Source of the DNA: Isoetes taiwanensis | Lineage: Eukaryota > Streptophyta > Lycopodiopsida > Isoetales > Isoetaceae | Length of the DNA stretch: 64,000 nucleotides | NCBI GenBank assembly: GCA_021234155.1 | Contig: JAJEKV010000071.1 | Coordinates: 124,001-188,000 of the forward strand | Direction of reading: 5' to 3' | Shown here: positions 32,795 through 45,347 of the stretch, one piece after another | How positions within the stretch are numbered: position 1 is the first letter of the stretch | How the letters are laid out: each line of letters starts with the position of its first letter | Notes under the pieces: model-generated | Databases searched by the model: none | Told to the model about the DNA's origin: nothing | What the model saw: only the letters and a program-made list of their open reading frames with translations | Position numbers and translations under genes: made by a program

Positions 32795-33276
32795 TGAGGA
32801 AGAAAGAATAGGATTTTTATCGTCCACGGAGAAAGTATTGGTACCATTGGCTGTTTTTAAGACATCGTGGACGTCTTCAAGTGAATGCTATGTATGCCCG
32901 TATGTGGTCTCTCTAGTAGTAGTGTCCGATGTTGTAGAATGTGGGCATGGCGTGGAGAATGTGGGGGCCTTGACTTGTTGGGTGAGGTTGGGTATGGCGG
33001 CATCACGATGATATTGTTTCATCGCAGGATGTCTATGTTGAAATCTCCCATGAGGATGGTCCTGGTGGTTGCCGCTATGTTGTTGGCGGGGGTTTTGGTG
33101 GACGTTGTTGTGTTGTTGGCAATGGCTTCGATGTTGGTGAGGAATTGCTGCATGTTTCCCCATGGTATATGTATATGTTGGCCGTCTAGACGATAGTTCC
33201 CATGTTGCAGTCTTGAAACGTGATGAGGATGGTGTGACTGAGGGCTCTGTGACTTGTTGGTGATGGACTCGAGCAT
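32795..33276 (-). pseudogene. LINE endonuclease fragment with shared 3' tail
   Basis: On the - strand the frame reads TILMGDFNIDILR, the GDFN motif of the endonuclease/exonuclease/phosphatase fold used by non-LTR elements. LTQQVKAPTFSTP follows in another frame, a further part of that domain. The fragment ends at 32795-32830 with the signal TCTCCGTGGACGATAAAAAT and a short CTATTCTTTCTT tail. So a LINE copy lacking the reverse transcriptase keeps its 3' terminus: an internally deleted or SINE-like derivative. Confidence 0.6.
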
Positions 33277-33289
33277 GTTGTCATCTTAG

Positions 33290-34830
33290 AGTGTTGTTGT
33301 TCTGCATGCATTGCTGTAGAACATGCACCTGCACTTAGTTGTCAATGAAGTTGAGTCTATAGTTTCATTGTGATTCTAAGGCCTAATGTTTTCTAATCAA
33401 ACTCTAGGATCTCCACCTAGAAATGATTGTTGGATGACTATGGATAACTCAAACAGAGAAAGAATGTAAATTTTCTTTGACGTGAAGCACATCTTTAAAT
33501 GTATTCTACGTTCTTTAACACCATAAAGTAAGAGGACACGATGCTTTAAGTGTGTATAGTAAGTTAAGTTTTTTATCTTATAAATGAATGGTCTAAACCC
33601 ATGTGTCGTAAAAGTAAAATATTTTTTCGAAGATGGATTTTTATGTCCAATAGAGGACATAGTTAAAGGGCCAATGTTATTAGACTGATCCAAAGTGGGA
33701 AATTAGATCTAGACCATCCAATTGCCCCCATAATAATAGTCACTACAACAATGGTTTCCACCTCTAATAAAAGTTCAAATCTAAATGAAGAACCACCACT
33801 ATAGCCAAGAATATCCCAAGACATAGAGTGTTGTTTAGAGCTACTGCACCATAAGTCTATAAACGTCAAGCTTAGAATAAACCTAACCAAATAGAAATGG
33901 ACATAAGCAAGATACCTATGAATATGTTATGGATGTGTTCTTCCTCTTTTTCCAAGCTGCAAACATTAGTGAGGAAATTGCCTCGCTTGAGTTGGTTGCC
34001 ATTGGAGTTGCTATAAATGATATAAAAAAACTTGGTAAAGTTGAGAAGTTAGTAATGGAATCCACAAAGTGTCTCAGAATACTCTAGCCACCACAGCTCT
34101 ACATAGAATGTGATGGCTTTGTTATTACTGCCCTCTTGGTTGATGGCTCTTTTGGTTTCGTTTTTTTCATCCTCTTCATATTCTTCTTTGCTCCCATCTT
34201 CTATCAGAATATTAAAATTCTGCTCTACTTCCTGCCCGCCAGGTTAACCGTGTTTAGATTCTTCCTACATATTTAGAAACATGTTTCCTTGCAGATTACT
34301 AAGCTTTGATTTCCTCTACCAAAATCTGGCTTGTATACAAAAGTAAAAGATACATATGAGAATGCTAGACTTGACAACAACATTGGATCAACTTTTCTTA
34401 TTCTAAAAAGAAGCATTTACGTTGCAAAAAGTGTTGTATTAGGAGTTCTTCTAAACTTCTAAAAGCAGACTACCAATTTTTTCCAGAAACTTTATACATA
34501 ATGTGAATAAAGTTTGGAATTTTATGTCTATACTCGTGGTAGATTGGTAATTACGATTGTAATGTAATAGGCCTGAACGTGTATACTAGATGTGAGTGCC
34601 TCTTGGTAGATTAGCCGCAATAGGCTTGAACAAGAGTGCATAATGTAACCTTTTGAAGAGTGGTAATTGTGATTGCAACACAATAGGCCTGACAAGAGTT
34701 TGCATCTATAATATGGAGTACAAATGTTTTGCAGTGATATAATCAAAATAGGAATGCGGAGGGCCAAGGGATGTATGGTACTATGAGAGTACAATAATAT
34801 CCAAAATTATTTCTTGAGTTTGCAGGTTAT
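33290..34830. other. Intergenic, no gene seen
   Basis: AT-rich, short ORFs only. A weak direct repeat (GGTAATTACGATTGTAATGT versus GGTAATTGTGATTGCAACAC, both followed by AATAGGCCTGA) lies at about 34548-34690. Confidence 0.6.
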
Positions 34831-35089
34831 GAAACTTCTAGGTTCTTGATGGTCGTGGATGATCCACTTTGAGAAGGGATGGACTGCTTTGGAACGTAGC
34901 TTGGACGATTGCAGACGATCTTCCTTGAGAAGGGATGGATTGATACGGAGCAAGCACGGGGGAATGGTTATGGAAACATGGCCAATATTATATAAATATT
35001 ATTCCTAAGGCCATATAGTAATATAAAGGTGCCGAGGTATAATATCGAAATTAAGGGACACTTCTAACAAAGTTATAATCATGCAAGAA

Positions 35090-36372
35090 GGTAGTTCATG
35101 TTTTGAAGGGGTCGAGGCACTATCATCGATAATATCCCATATGATAAGTCATGTAATCTAATTAAAGTCAATGAGCTATTTTGTTATAAAAGGCAAGTCT
35201 TAGCTAAAAAGGGCTAAAGTTATTGAGAGATCTATAAATAGATGCTAAACTTCAGTTAGTTATATCTCTGCAACCAGAGCTCCAATTGAGGCAATCTTTT
35301 TGGAACTGGCTCGGAGTCTAGTTTCCAAATTGGAATGGCACATCTCGTAGTTCGTCCGTATGAGGGAATAATGACCGAAAATGTAACAAGGGGTCACAAA
35401 TTACTGTTACATCGGCATTACAACTTTGCAATTGCTCTCTGATGTATGGCTACTTGGAGTAGCGAGATTACCTTGGAAGGCCAGTCAGCCAGAAGCCAGA
35501 GCTTTGTATTTGCCATAACCCAGTGGATCCGGATGGGTGCTTAATTATGCTCTTATATTCTTGTATTCAAGACTCTCTCTTTCTTGATCTTGTTCAACAG
35601 TGGTGATGATGTTGTGATGTTATGACTTCAAGTTGATCTTGTTTATCTACTAAAATATTACTTCAAGACTATATAAGTATCATAAATACTATGAGTCATA
35701 TCAAATGGTATACGACTCATAGTATTTGGGATACTTATATAGTCCTGAAGTAATATTTTTGTAGATAACAAGATCAACTTGAATTCATAACATCACAACA
35801 TCATCACCACTCTTGAACAAGATCAAGAAAGAGAGAGTCCTTCGGATACAAGAATATAAGAGCACAATTCACCCAACCGAATCCACGGGGTTATGGCAAA
35901 ATACAAGCACTATAGCAAATACAAAGCTCTGGCATCTGGCTTACTGGTCCTCCAGGCTAATCTCGCTACTCCAAGTAGCCACAGATCAGAAAGCAATTGC
36001 AAGTCTGTAATGTCGCTGTAGCAGTAATCTGTGACCCCTTGTCACGTTTTCGGCCATTACTCTCTCATACGGATGGATTACGAGATGTGCCATCCCAATT
36101 CGGAAACTAGACCCCGAGCCGGTTCCAAAGAAGTAAAAATCACCTCAATGAGAGCTCTGGTTGCGGAGATATGTCTAACTAAAATTTAACTTCTATTTAT
36201 AGATTCCACGATTTTAGCTCTTTTTAGCAAACACTTGCCTTTTATATCAAAATATCTCCTTGCACTCAATTGGAATACATGACTTATCATATGGGATATT
36301 ATCTATGGCTTTTTCTCGAGCTCAATCCAAACTAATAATCATCCCAATGATAATGCCTCGACCCCTTCCATA
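35090..36372. repeat. Long foldback inverted repeat, about 0.6 kb arms
   Basis: Left arm about 35090-35699, right arm about 35714-36372, loop about 14 bp. Matched landmarks, from the centre outwards: TACTATGAGTC, ATAAGTAT, TTGATCTTGTT, CCAGAGCT, TAGATGCTAAAC against its complement, CATATGATAAGTCATG and GGGGTCGAGGC. Each arm contains TATAAATAGA and a TCTCTCTTTCTTGATCTTG stretch, features of an LTR (promoter plus R/U5). The structure may therefore be two LTRs in head-to-head orientation, or a foldback transposon. ORFs in it are incidental. Confidence 0.75.
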
Positions 36373-36598
36373 AATATCAATATTATATTATCCTATGCCC
36401 CTTCTTTATATACACTTGGGGAAACATTAGGATTATAATATTCACATACTATTTGCCATACTTTTGTCATAACTTCTATTTATAGATCTCTCTACAACTT
36501 TAGCCCTTTTTAGCAAAAACTTGCCTTTTATATCAAAATATCTCCTTGCATTTAATTGGAATACATGACTTATCATATGGGATATTATCTATGGTCTT
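36188..36598. repeat. Tandem duplication of the foldback outer arm (285 bp period)
   Basis: The sequence from CTTCTATTTATAGAT at 36188 to about 36472 recurs from 36473. The second copy is cut by the L1 insertion at about 36598 and continues at 49338-49497, down to CACATACTA. Confidence 0.75.
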
Positions 36599-38956
36599 TT
36601 TTTTTTTTTTTGAAGAACTGTGTCATCAATATATTAAAAGAATGGTAATGTTACAAAGCACGTGAGGAGGAAGGAGAACTGCCCCAAAGAGACAGCGATA
36701 CCTCGACACTCCACAACAAACTCACAGAAAAACTGCAACTCTACTGCTGTACAAACCGACCATCATCATCTACAACACCCAAGAAGTCCTGCCAAATGGC
36801 AAACTTCTGCTCTACTAATCCCGGAAACACCAGAAAGCTTTGAAATAGCTTGTACGAGTCGAGGAATCGAGAGGCGGCAAATTTCTTTGAAAAACCGAAG
36901 ATCCACAATCGCGGCCGGCTTCCAAATCAGCCCACACCAACCAAGCCACGATAGATACAAGGCTTGTCGCCGCAAGAGCCGCCAAGCACCAGGATACACA
37001 TGAAGCAAAGAATCGTTGGCTAGTCAATCTCACTGAAACGAGCCCTAACCCAATCCAAAAGTACCGCAAGTGAGGGCATAAAACCGCACAATGCTCCACT
37101 CTCTCCACGATGAAGGCCACAACAAGGGCGAGAGGGCTCACACCCGCCTAAACCTGACTCACAAGAGCATTCACCCGATACTGGCCCGGTGCACCACCGC
37201 CACGTAAGCCCCTAACCTTTGGTGGGGAAGTGAGCTCCATGTCCATCGCCCAAACCGAAGGCCATCGAGAACCCGAAGCCGCAGAGACCACTTGCTCAAG
37301 GGGGGTGTGTGTCATGAATAGCCGACACACGGTAACAAGACCGCGCACAAAACAAGAAGACACAACATCCAGGAAGGACCTTCCAAACATGCACCACCAC
37401 ATCATCCCGAGGGACTATAGGTATGTGTAGCGGAATACTCGCCACTTGTTCCCGAGATAGCCCTGGCCACGCCTCAGGAAAAGCGAGCTCGAAGAACTCC
37501 CACGGCTAGCTGACCACCCCAATACCAATCCTCCAAGGTGAGCACAGCGAGATCGCCTCAACGGGCCTGCGGCCCAGAGCATGCACGGTGGCACCAAGGG
37601 CAAGTGCAGGGGTAGAGGAACCCACAAGAAAGGAGAAGAGTGGTGATAAACTGCGGCATAATCTAGCTGGAAGAGCACACGCACATGATCCCAAGCCCCA
37701 ACACCCAGTGAGAAAAGGGGATGCATGTGGGAAAGGCCGGAGACCATACAACAGTGCCCAAGGCAACTCCACATGCACAGACGGCTTCCCAAATGCCACA
37801 GAATGGCGAAGAGACTGCAACAACAGCACCACACCAGGAGAAGATGCTCCATCCTGCAAAATGCTCCAAACAAACTTGGAGACCAACACCTTACTATGCA
37901 AGTGCCAAATCCAAAATGGCCGAGCCCCCATCCTCGGGGCAGAGACACTTCCACCAAGCCACTTTAACAACCGCCCCTTCATCATCCCCGCCCCACACAA
38001 AATTTTGAACAATCTTATCAAAAGCATGTATCTTACCCTCAGGAGCTAACATCGCAGATGCTGTATACACATGAGTGCTACAAAGTACTGACTTAGCAAT
38101 AGTGATCCTACCTGCCATGGACAACTTGCTACCCTTCCACCAATTGAGGGTGTTTCGCGCAACCCCCGCAAAATCTCATCCCACACCCTTCCCATGGAAA
38201 CATCCCTCCAAAGGGAATACCCCAGCGACTTAGTACACACATTACCCGAAGCACCTTCCAAGGGAATAGATCCAAACAAGGGTGAGGCGGAGTTTTGGGC
38301 CTATAATGCGGAGCACTTACCCCAATTAGGAAGAATGCCCGAGGCCAAGGAGAAAATATCCAGCAAACCCCTTCACATTCATAAAAATTCCTCTCTTACG
38401 CCACCAAGAAGAGGAAAGTGTCATCAAGAAACTGGTTAATAATCTGGCTGGCTACCATCCTGCATCCGAAGCCCATCCACCATCCCCTCCTCCACTGCAG
38501 CCTAAAAACAATCGAGGACAATTGCCTCCGCCACAATCGTAAAAAGGCGCCAAAGGGCACCTCGACGCACCCCCGCCCTAAGGAGAAAAAAAGGCGGAGG
38601 ATTCACCCCGGACACACCACCGTAGCCCATGCCGACTGCGACTTCATGATGCTGTCTCTGTAAAGCATGGACCACAGCCCAACGCTAACATCATGGCAGA
38701 CAAGAAAAACGGACACTATCGTAAGCTTTGGCAAAGTCAAGCTTAAGATAGGCAATGCCTTGACCTGTTCTCCTGGCCCAATAAAGGCCCTCATAAGCTG
38801 CGGCAACATTAGTCAAAATGTTCCTCCCAGGGACAAACCCAGACTGCACCTTACTAATGGAAGAAGTCAACACCGGCTTCAACTTCTCTGCCAGGGCTTT
38901 CGCAATAATCTTATACACAAAGGACAACAAGGAGATAGGCCCGTTGAAAATGGTAA
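36598..38956 (-). mobile_element. L1 LINE, 3' half (reverse transcriptase and C-terminal region)
   Basis: The poly(A) end is the T run at 36598-36613 on the + strand. Reading - strand from 38956: FNGPISLLSFVYKIIAKALAEKL, SKVQSGFVPGRNILTN and AYLKLDFAKAYDSV, the first palm motifs of an L1 reverse transcriptase. Further on, INQFLDDTLLFL is a degenerate YADD box. SMAGRITIAKSVL and FDKIVQNFVWGG follow, typical of the region after the polymerase. Stops and frame changes are frequent, so it is inactive. The element continues at 45898 on the other side of the copia insertion. Together the parts make about 5.8 kb, a normal full L1 length. Confidence 0.85.
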
Positions 38957-39507
38957 TGTTAGATATAATGCAGATGTGTGAAGGGATACACTAATTGTGA
39001 AGAGGAATCCAATGATCAAAGTGGAGACTAGGTGAGTTAAATATTTGATGAAGGCAACTATTTGTGAAGTCATATTGAATGCATAAGAAGAATACTAAGT
39101 TCAATGGTTCGAAGTTAAATAATGGTCTAGGTTCAAACCTTATGGTCGGGGATATCATAGAAATACATATTCAGTTATTTATAGTTATATAAAGTGGTCG
39201 AATGGAATCAATCGAACTCCTACAAGAGAGGCGACCGAGTTAGATTGATCAGAAACCGCCTGCAAGCGGCTAGGATCGGATCCATATATTGAAATCTAAG
39301 ATGTGTTCGAGGAGTGAGCAGAAATGCGATGTCGTCTGCAGAGGAATGAGTTATATTCATTGTTTTATTGACTCATTGAAATTGCAGTAGTTTGGGATTT
39401 GAATTTATTGTTAAGGCTTTGTATAGCTTAACTAATAGGATTGAAGTTAGTTGCCAATATTTAGCTTAGAATTGTTGCTTCTAAGTTGATACTCACGTTG
39501 TTTAACA
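38957..39507 (+). repeat. Copia 5' LTR
   Basis: Matches 45348-45897 along its length; TG start and CA end. Confidence 0.9.
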
Positions 39508-39508
39508 T

Positions 39509-39520
39509 TGGTATCAGAGC
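39509..39520 (+). other. Copia primer binding site
   Basis: TGGTATCAGAGC, complementary to the 3' end of initiator Met tRNA, one base after the LTR. Confidence 0.9.
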
Positions 39521-39523
39521 CAA

Positions 39524-42500
39524 ATGGCAACTAGACTTGGTTCTTCTCTGCTCAATGGAGTTGAGATATTTCAAGGAGAAGCAGGATTCCAGGCATGGAA
39601 GGAAAGAATGAAGGATGTGTTGCTAGCTGAAGATCTTTGGAATCTGGTGATTGGAGAAAGTACTGAAGAAGGTGAGAGCAGCACAGCAAATTCACGTGAC
39701 AGTGGTGCAAGTGAGGCATCTATAAATGATGTTTCGAGTGGGAGCAACACTAAGAAAACACATCAGGCAAGATGTATTGTTGCTAGCAAGCTTAGTTCAA
39801 ATATTATGTTCAAAATAAAAAATAAAACACCCAAGGAGATGTGGGATTTTTTGATAAAGAACTATGAGGTGAAAAATTCATCTCAAATTGAATTGCTTGA
39901 CAGGGAGTTGAGGAGATTAAAATTCAAGGAAGAAGATAATCTAATTGTGTTTTTTCAAAGGTATGATAACATTGTTACAGACCTTGAGGCAGTTGGAGTT
40001 CCAATAACAAAAGATTTCCATGTGCTTTCTCTTTCAAGGGCATTTTCTGAGTTTGAGCAACTGTCTACCTTAGTGAGAACAGTAGCTAGAAATAGAGAAA
40101 AAGCTGAACTTATGATAAGAACTGAAATTGAGCAGCAGAAAATATTAAAAGGGGAAGAAGAGAACTCTGAGGTGCTGTTTGCAGGAAGGAAGAAAGGACA
40201 AATGGGAAATCAAAAAAAAGAAATTAGGACCATGTTATGGTTGTAACTCATATGAGCATTTAAAAAACAATTGTCCAAAGCTGAAAGAAAACATGTGCTT
40301 TAATTGTGAGGGCCTTGGGCATTTAGCTGCTGCTTGCCCCAGCCCAAAAGGGATTGGAAATAAGAATAAGGGCAAGAGAGACTCTAGTTTTGGTAAAAGG
40401 ACAAATAACATGAGAAGAAATGAAGGCACCAACAGTGTAAATCTAGCACAAGATGGCGGTGCTGAGGAAGAAGATCCTGAAGCTGAGGTAAGTAAATTTG
40501 CTACATGCTCAATTTCAAACGAGAAAGCTAACAAAACCAGTGACATGCTTGTGATAGATAGTGGAGCTGAGAGATCAATAGTTAATCTACTGATACTCTC
40601 AGAGACAGGAAGAAAAGAGTCTCTACATTTGTGCAAATGGGTGATGGTGAGCTGCAAGAAGTTAAAGAATCTGGAATGCTTGAGTTATACGATCTTGAAG
40701 GCAATGTTGTTAATCTGCATAATGTTTTGTCAGTTCCAAATATTGTGAGGAACTTGATTTCAGTCAGCCAGCTGGTTGATATGGGCTTCAAGCTTTTCTT
40801 TGACAAATACTGTTGTAAAGTATTTGAGAATAATAAAATTAAGTTTCTTGCAAAGCGTATTGTCAATCTATTTGGTTTTCATAACAGAATGTTAGCTGGA
40901 AGTTTAAACTCTGTGGAGATCCCAACACTTAAGCTTTGGCATGAGAGATTGGGACATGCCAAGCATGGTAGGAAAAAGTACAAGGTTACCCTTCCAAAAA
41001 AGGCATGAGAAAGCTGAAGATCTACTAGAACTGGTACACTCTGACCTTTGTGGACCAATCAATGTAAAAAATATGCAAGGGAGAAGATATTTCATTACTT
41101 TCATTGACGACCACTCTAGGTTTACTAAGTGTTTTTTTCTTAGTAAAAAAAGCCAAGCCTACAAGGCCTACAGGATTTATGAAGCTGAAGCTGAAAGGAT
41201 GACAGGGAAAGTGGTCAAATGTTTGAGAACAGACCGTGGAGGTGAATTTGTCAATGACACTTTCAGAAATTATTGCAGAGAGAAGGGTATTAAAAGGCAA
41301 ATCACTTGCAGCCACACTCCTCAGCAAAATGGAGTGACTGAAATAGGTATATTCTGGACTGTGTAAGATCCATGTTGAAGCAATCAGGGTTACCCAACTG
41401 TCTACATTCAAAATAAATTACCTTCTTCTAGTCTAAATGGGCTGATTGCTGAAAACTTATGGAGTAAGATAAATGCAAAGTATGAATACTTGAAGGCATT
41501 TGGATGTATGGCATTTTCCCATGTGCCAAAGGAGGTAAGAAAAAAGCTTGACAATCGAGCAGTAAAAGGGTTCATGGTTGGTTATGATGAAATGTCCAAG
41601 GGGTATAGAATTTATTCTCCAGAGGAGAGGAAAATCATTATTAGCAGAGATGTTAAGTTTAATGAGAATATACTCTACAAAAATAGGAAGGAAATTGACA
41701 ATAGACAAGATCTATTTGGGCATGTTGATCATAATTATGCAGATGAACAGAATGCACAGGCATATGATCAAGAAGATGATGATACAGTCGAAAATTTCAG
41801 AGATCACAATAGAGAAGAAGGAAACATAGAGACTGCTGACTATATTGAAGATAATGTTGAGGAGACTGATAAGCATATAGAAAATAATGCTGAGGAAATG
41901 ACCATACGAAAGAAAAGCACAGAGGTTGAAAGACTAAGAGAAGGAATTAAGGACATAGATTATGAAAAGCATGGGAGAACCCCTGCTGGTACATCTAAAC
42001 GATTTCAAACTCTTCACATTGAAATCAATGATATTATGGCAATATTAGAGCCTAATGTGCCTAGAAATTATGAGGAAGCACTGAATTCAGAGAATTCAGA
42101 TCAATGGAAGATTGCAATGGAGGAAGAAATGGGGTCATTTGCTAGAACACAAACCTATGAACTAGTAGAGAAGCCCAAAGATAAAAATATTGTAAGAAAT
42201 AAATGGATATACAAGGTGAAAACAGGTCATGATGGAGAACAAAAATTCAAGACACGGTTAGTTGCACAAGGATTCACTCAAAGAAAAGGTATTGACTAGG
42301 ACGAGACTTTTTCACCTATTGTTAAACTAACTAGTTTGAGAGTTCTACTTGCCTTTGCTAATGCACTGGATCTTGAACTTCATCATATGGATGTTAATAC
42401 AGCCTTTTTTAAATGCTGATCGACATAAAGAGATCTATATGCAGCAAGCTCAAGGATTTGAACAGGGGAAGAATAAGGTGTGGAAGTTGAATAAAGCTGT

Positions 42501-43602
42501 TTATGGTCTCAAACAGTCTCCGAGGCAATGTTACCTATGCATGGATGGTTTTCTGAGAGAACAAGGGTTCAACAAACTTGAAAATGATGGTAATCTATAT
42601 GTATTTAGGGAGAAAATTCATTTTTGCATCATTGCATTGTATGTAGATGATAATATTATGGTGAGTGACAATCTACAATGCTTAAATCAATGCAAACAAT
42701 TGCTAAGCAACAGGTTCAAAATGACAGATTTGGGACCACTTAAAAGATTCCTTGGGATTGAAGTATGCAGGGATCGAGTGCACAAAAGAATTACTTTGAC
42801 TCAAAACAGCAATATTCAAGGAATGCTACAGAAATTTGGAATGATGGAATGCAATAGTGTTAGGTCTCCTATGGTGACAGGTCAGAAATTAACTCGACTT
42901 ATGTCCTACAACTGAAAAGGAAATGCTGGAGATGGAAAATTATCCATATAGGAATTGGTGGGATGTCTTCTCTATGTGGCAAACTGCTGCAGACCAGATA
43001 TAGCCTATTGTGTCAACATGTTGAGTAGATTTGGGAATAAACCAGGAATGCAACACTGGCGTGCTGCAAAGCATGTTCTCAGGTTCCTGAAGGGAACTTG
43101 CAACAAAGGGTTAACATTCTCAAATAATAATCTTGAACTAACTGCATACTCTGATGCAGATTGGGGAGGAGATATGGACACTAGAGCATCAACATCAGGC
43201 TACATTCTGCAAGTTGGAGGGAGCACTGTTTCATGGAGAAGTAAAAAGCAGGGTTGTATTGCAATGTCAACAGCAGAGGCTGAATACAATGCAGCCTCAT
43301 TAGCAGTCAGAGAAGTAGTATGGATAAGGAGACTATTAGCAGAATTAGGGTCTGAACAACAAAAGTCTACAACACTGTTTATTGACAGTTTGAGCTGCAT
43401 AGCAATAACTAAAAATCCAGTTCTCCATGAGAGAACTAAGCACATTGAGCTTCATGTGCATTCTGTACGAGATATGGTTGCAAAGGGAATAATTGCAGTT
43501 GAGTATATAAATTCTAATGAACAAATTGCAGACATATTGACTAAAGTTATACCAGTGCACAGATTCATAAAATTACATAAGGATATTGGCGTCAATCGCT
43601 AA
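39524..43602 (+). pseudogene. Copia gag-pol polyprotein, broken by frameshifts and stops
   Basis: Gag starts MATRLGSSLLNG at 39524 and holds a helical capsid region. After a frame change near 40240 come two zinc knuckles (CYGCNSYEHLKNNC and CFNCEGLGHLAAAC). The protease motif is VIDSGAERSIV (normally DSGA(S/T)). GAG-pre-integrase is LKLWHERLGHAKHG. Integrase has HSDLCGP, RTDRGGEF and TPQQNGVTE (D, D and E present). Reverse transcriptase has KARLVAQG-type KTRLVAQGFTQ, an in-frame TAG at 42297 just before DETFSPIVK, then KAVYGLKQSPRQC and YVDDN. RNase H has YSDADWGGD and STAEAEYNA and ends HKDIGVNR. At least five frame breaks (near 40240, 40600, 41000, 41340 and 42400-42950) show it is dead. 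The domain order is the standard copia order with integrase before reverse transcriptase. Confidence 0.92.
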
Positions 43603-44846
43603 CTATAGATCCAGGGGAAGATCACTGTAATACAGAAAATACAGAAAAAGAAATAAGTCAAGCTCTTACTGTCGATGCAAGGGAAGAGCTCAGTTATACA
43701 GGAAATACAGAAAGTCAAGCTAGGGGAAAAGCTCAGTTCAGTTATACAGGAAATACAGTAAAAAGGATAAGGTGCAGAAAGGTTAAGTTCAACACAGGTG
43801 ATCAAGTATGGAATGTTGAATATGTAGCATAATAACAGGGGGTTTTCTTTGTGTTTTTGTACGCTTTTCACTAAGGTTTTCCTATGATTTCGTGATGTAT
43901 TCAAATGGATGTACTAATGCGTACATCTAGAGTGCACCATTTCTGAGCCATTGATTTTAGTTTTTTTTTTTCAATGGTCAACAACCAATGGCTCACAACA
44001 AAACCCCTTTTTCGGCATAATGGGCACATGAAGGGCCATTGATTTTGGCCTTTTTTCCAATGGCTCACAACAAAAGCCCTCTTTTTATATGTGTGGTGCA
44101 TAATGGGCACATGAAGGGCTTGAAGGGCGCATGTAGTGCAGTTTCCCCGCCGGCAACACATTTCTTATCATAACTTTTGATCCAGAGTTCTGTTTGAGAT
44201 GATTTTTATCGCGTTGGAAAGCTCTCTCCGAGATCTTTTTGATAGTGTATGATATGGATATGTTTGGTTAAGTTATCTATGCTAAAACAGCAATTTTTCG
44301 GCCGGGTTTGGTAGGCTTTCATATCCTACCGGTGATTAATCTGAGGATTGCGCTATTGGATATTGTTTTATGGCTCATTCGAATGAAACTTGTAAAAATT
44401 ACCATGCATTTTAGATTTTGAGGCGAGTTATTAAGCAAATTCCAAGGCTTCTAGATCCTTGTGCTAACAAGCAGAAAAGTTTCCCACTTTGGTTTCTCAC
44501 CACAAGAATCCATAGAGGCCAAAGGCTGCTGTTAAATTCCAGTTGAAAAATGTTTGTGTATGGGTGTTTCAAACTTTATGACTTTCAGAATAATGGGATC
44601 AATCTGCTCTATCTTTATGGTAACTTTTACTTATGTTCTATTTGTTTTATTGTGATCAAATTCAAAAGCTACAGGTGATGAAAGCCTCAAATGAATTCTA
44701 GTTTTTTTTGGTTTGAATTCTAAAATTTTTTGTCACCCAGGGGAGGGGGTGATCCCTAAGGCCCACTGAATTTTTTTTTTTTTTGCAACACAAACCATTA
44801 ACATCCAACATATAAAAATTAAATCCCCCAACACATAACAACCAAC
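43603..44846 (+). other. Extended 3' region of the copia element with tandem repeats
   Basis: Starts with a purine tract (CCAGGGGAAG at 43612). It then has three related copies of an AGGGGAAGAGCTCAGTTATA-type unit with CAGGAAATACAG (about 43612-43765). At 43950-44115 an 80 bp segment is doubled (AATGGCTCACAACAAAA, TAATGGGCACATGAAGGG). No ORF of note. The repeated purine tracts may mean that the original 3' LTR start was displaced. The portion 44160-44700 is unidentified. Confidence 0.6.
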
Positions 44847-45347
44847 ACATAATAACCATTGACATTAACAACCAACACATAACTACCATTGACATTAATT
44901 AACACAACCATTGAGTCTAACACATTTAAATTAAAATCCCCCTTAAACCCCCTTTGGTTTAGGTGCATATTCACACGGGGGGTGACGTAGGGCAGCGAGA
45001 GCCCTCATAATTGTATTTTGCACGTACGAAATCAACATCATATAGTATTCCGCTTGAAATCTTATAGTATTTTGCGAATCTTGTTATACAGTATAGCAAA
45101 TTTTGTACTTGCATACCCCACAAATGAGGAATTTTACGTATGGTGTAGATTAAGGAATAAGGGGTGAATATGCCTATCCAACAGCTCTCGTTGCCCGGAG
45201 TCACCCCCCGTGTGAATATGCACCCAAACCAAAGGGGGTTGAAGGGGGATTTAATTTAAATGTGTTGGACCCAATGGTTGTGTTAATTAATGTCAATGGT
45301 AGTTATGTGTTGGTTGTTAATGTCAATGGTTATTATGTCAATGGTAA
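44847..45347. mobile_element. MITE-like element with about 150 bp inverted ends
   Basis: The left arm (about 44847-44990) and the right arm (about 45195-45347) are near-perfect inverted copies. Shared blocks are ACCATTGACATTAACAACCA, TAACACAACCATTG, CCCCCTTTGGTTT and GGTGCATATTCACACGGGGG. The centre is about 200 bp and AT-rich, with GCACGTACGAAATCAACA and a TATAGTATTTTGC stretch. The same core recurs at 58219-58628, so it is a family. There is no coding capacity. It abuts the copia 3' LTR exactly. Confidence 0.8.

Noticed and set aside
33397-34794. Short - strand ORFs between 33.4 and 34.8 kb
   Set aside because: No motif, no splice logic and AT-rich composition; likely chance.
37415-38049. 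Several 80-180 codon ORFs on both strands
   Set aside because: They are shadows of the decayed L1 3' region; no frame continues the L1 motifs for the whole length.
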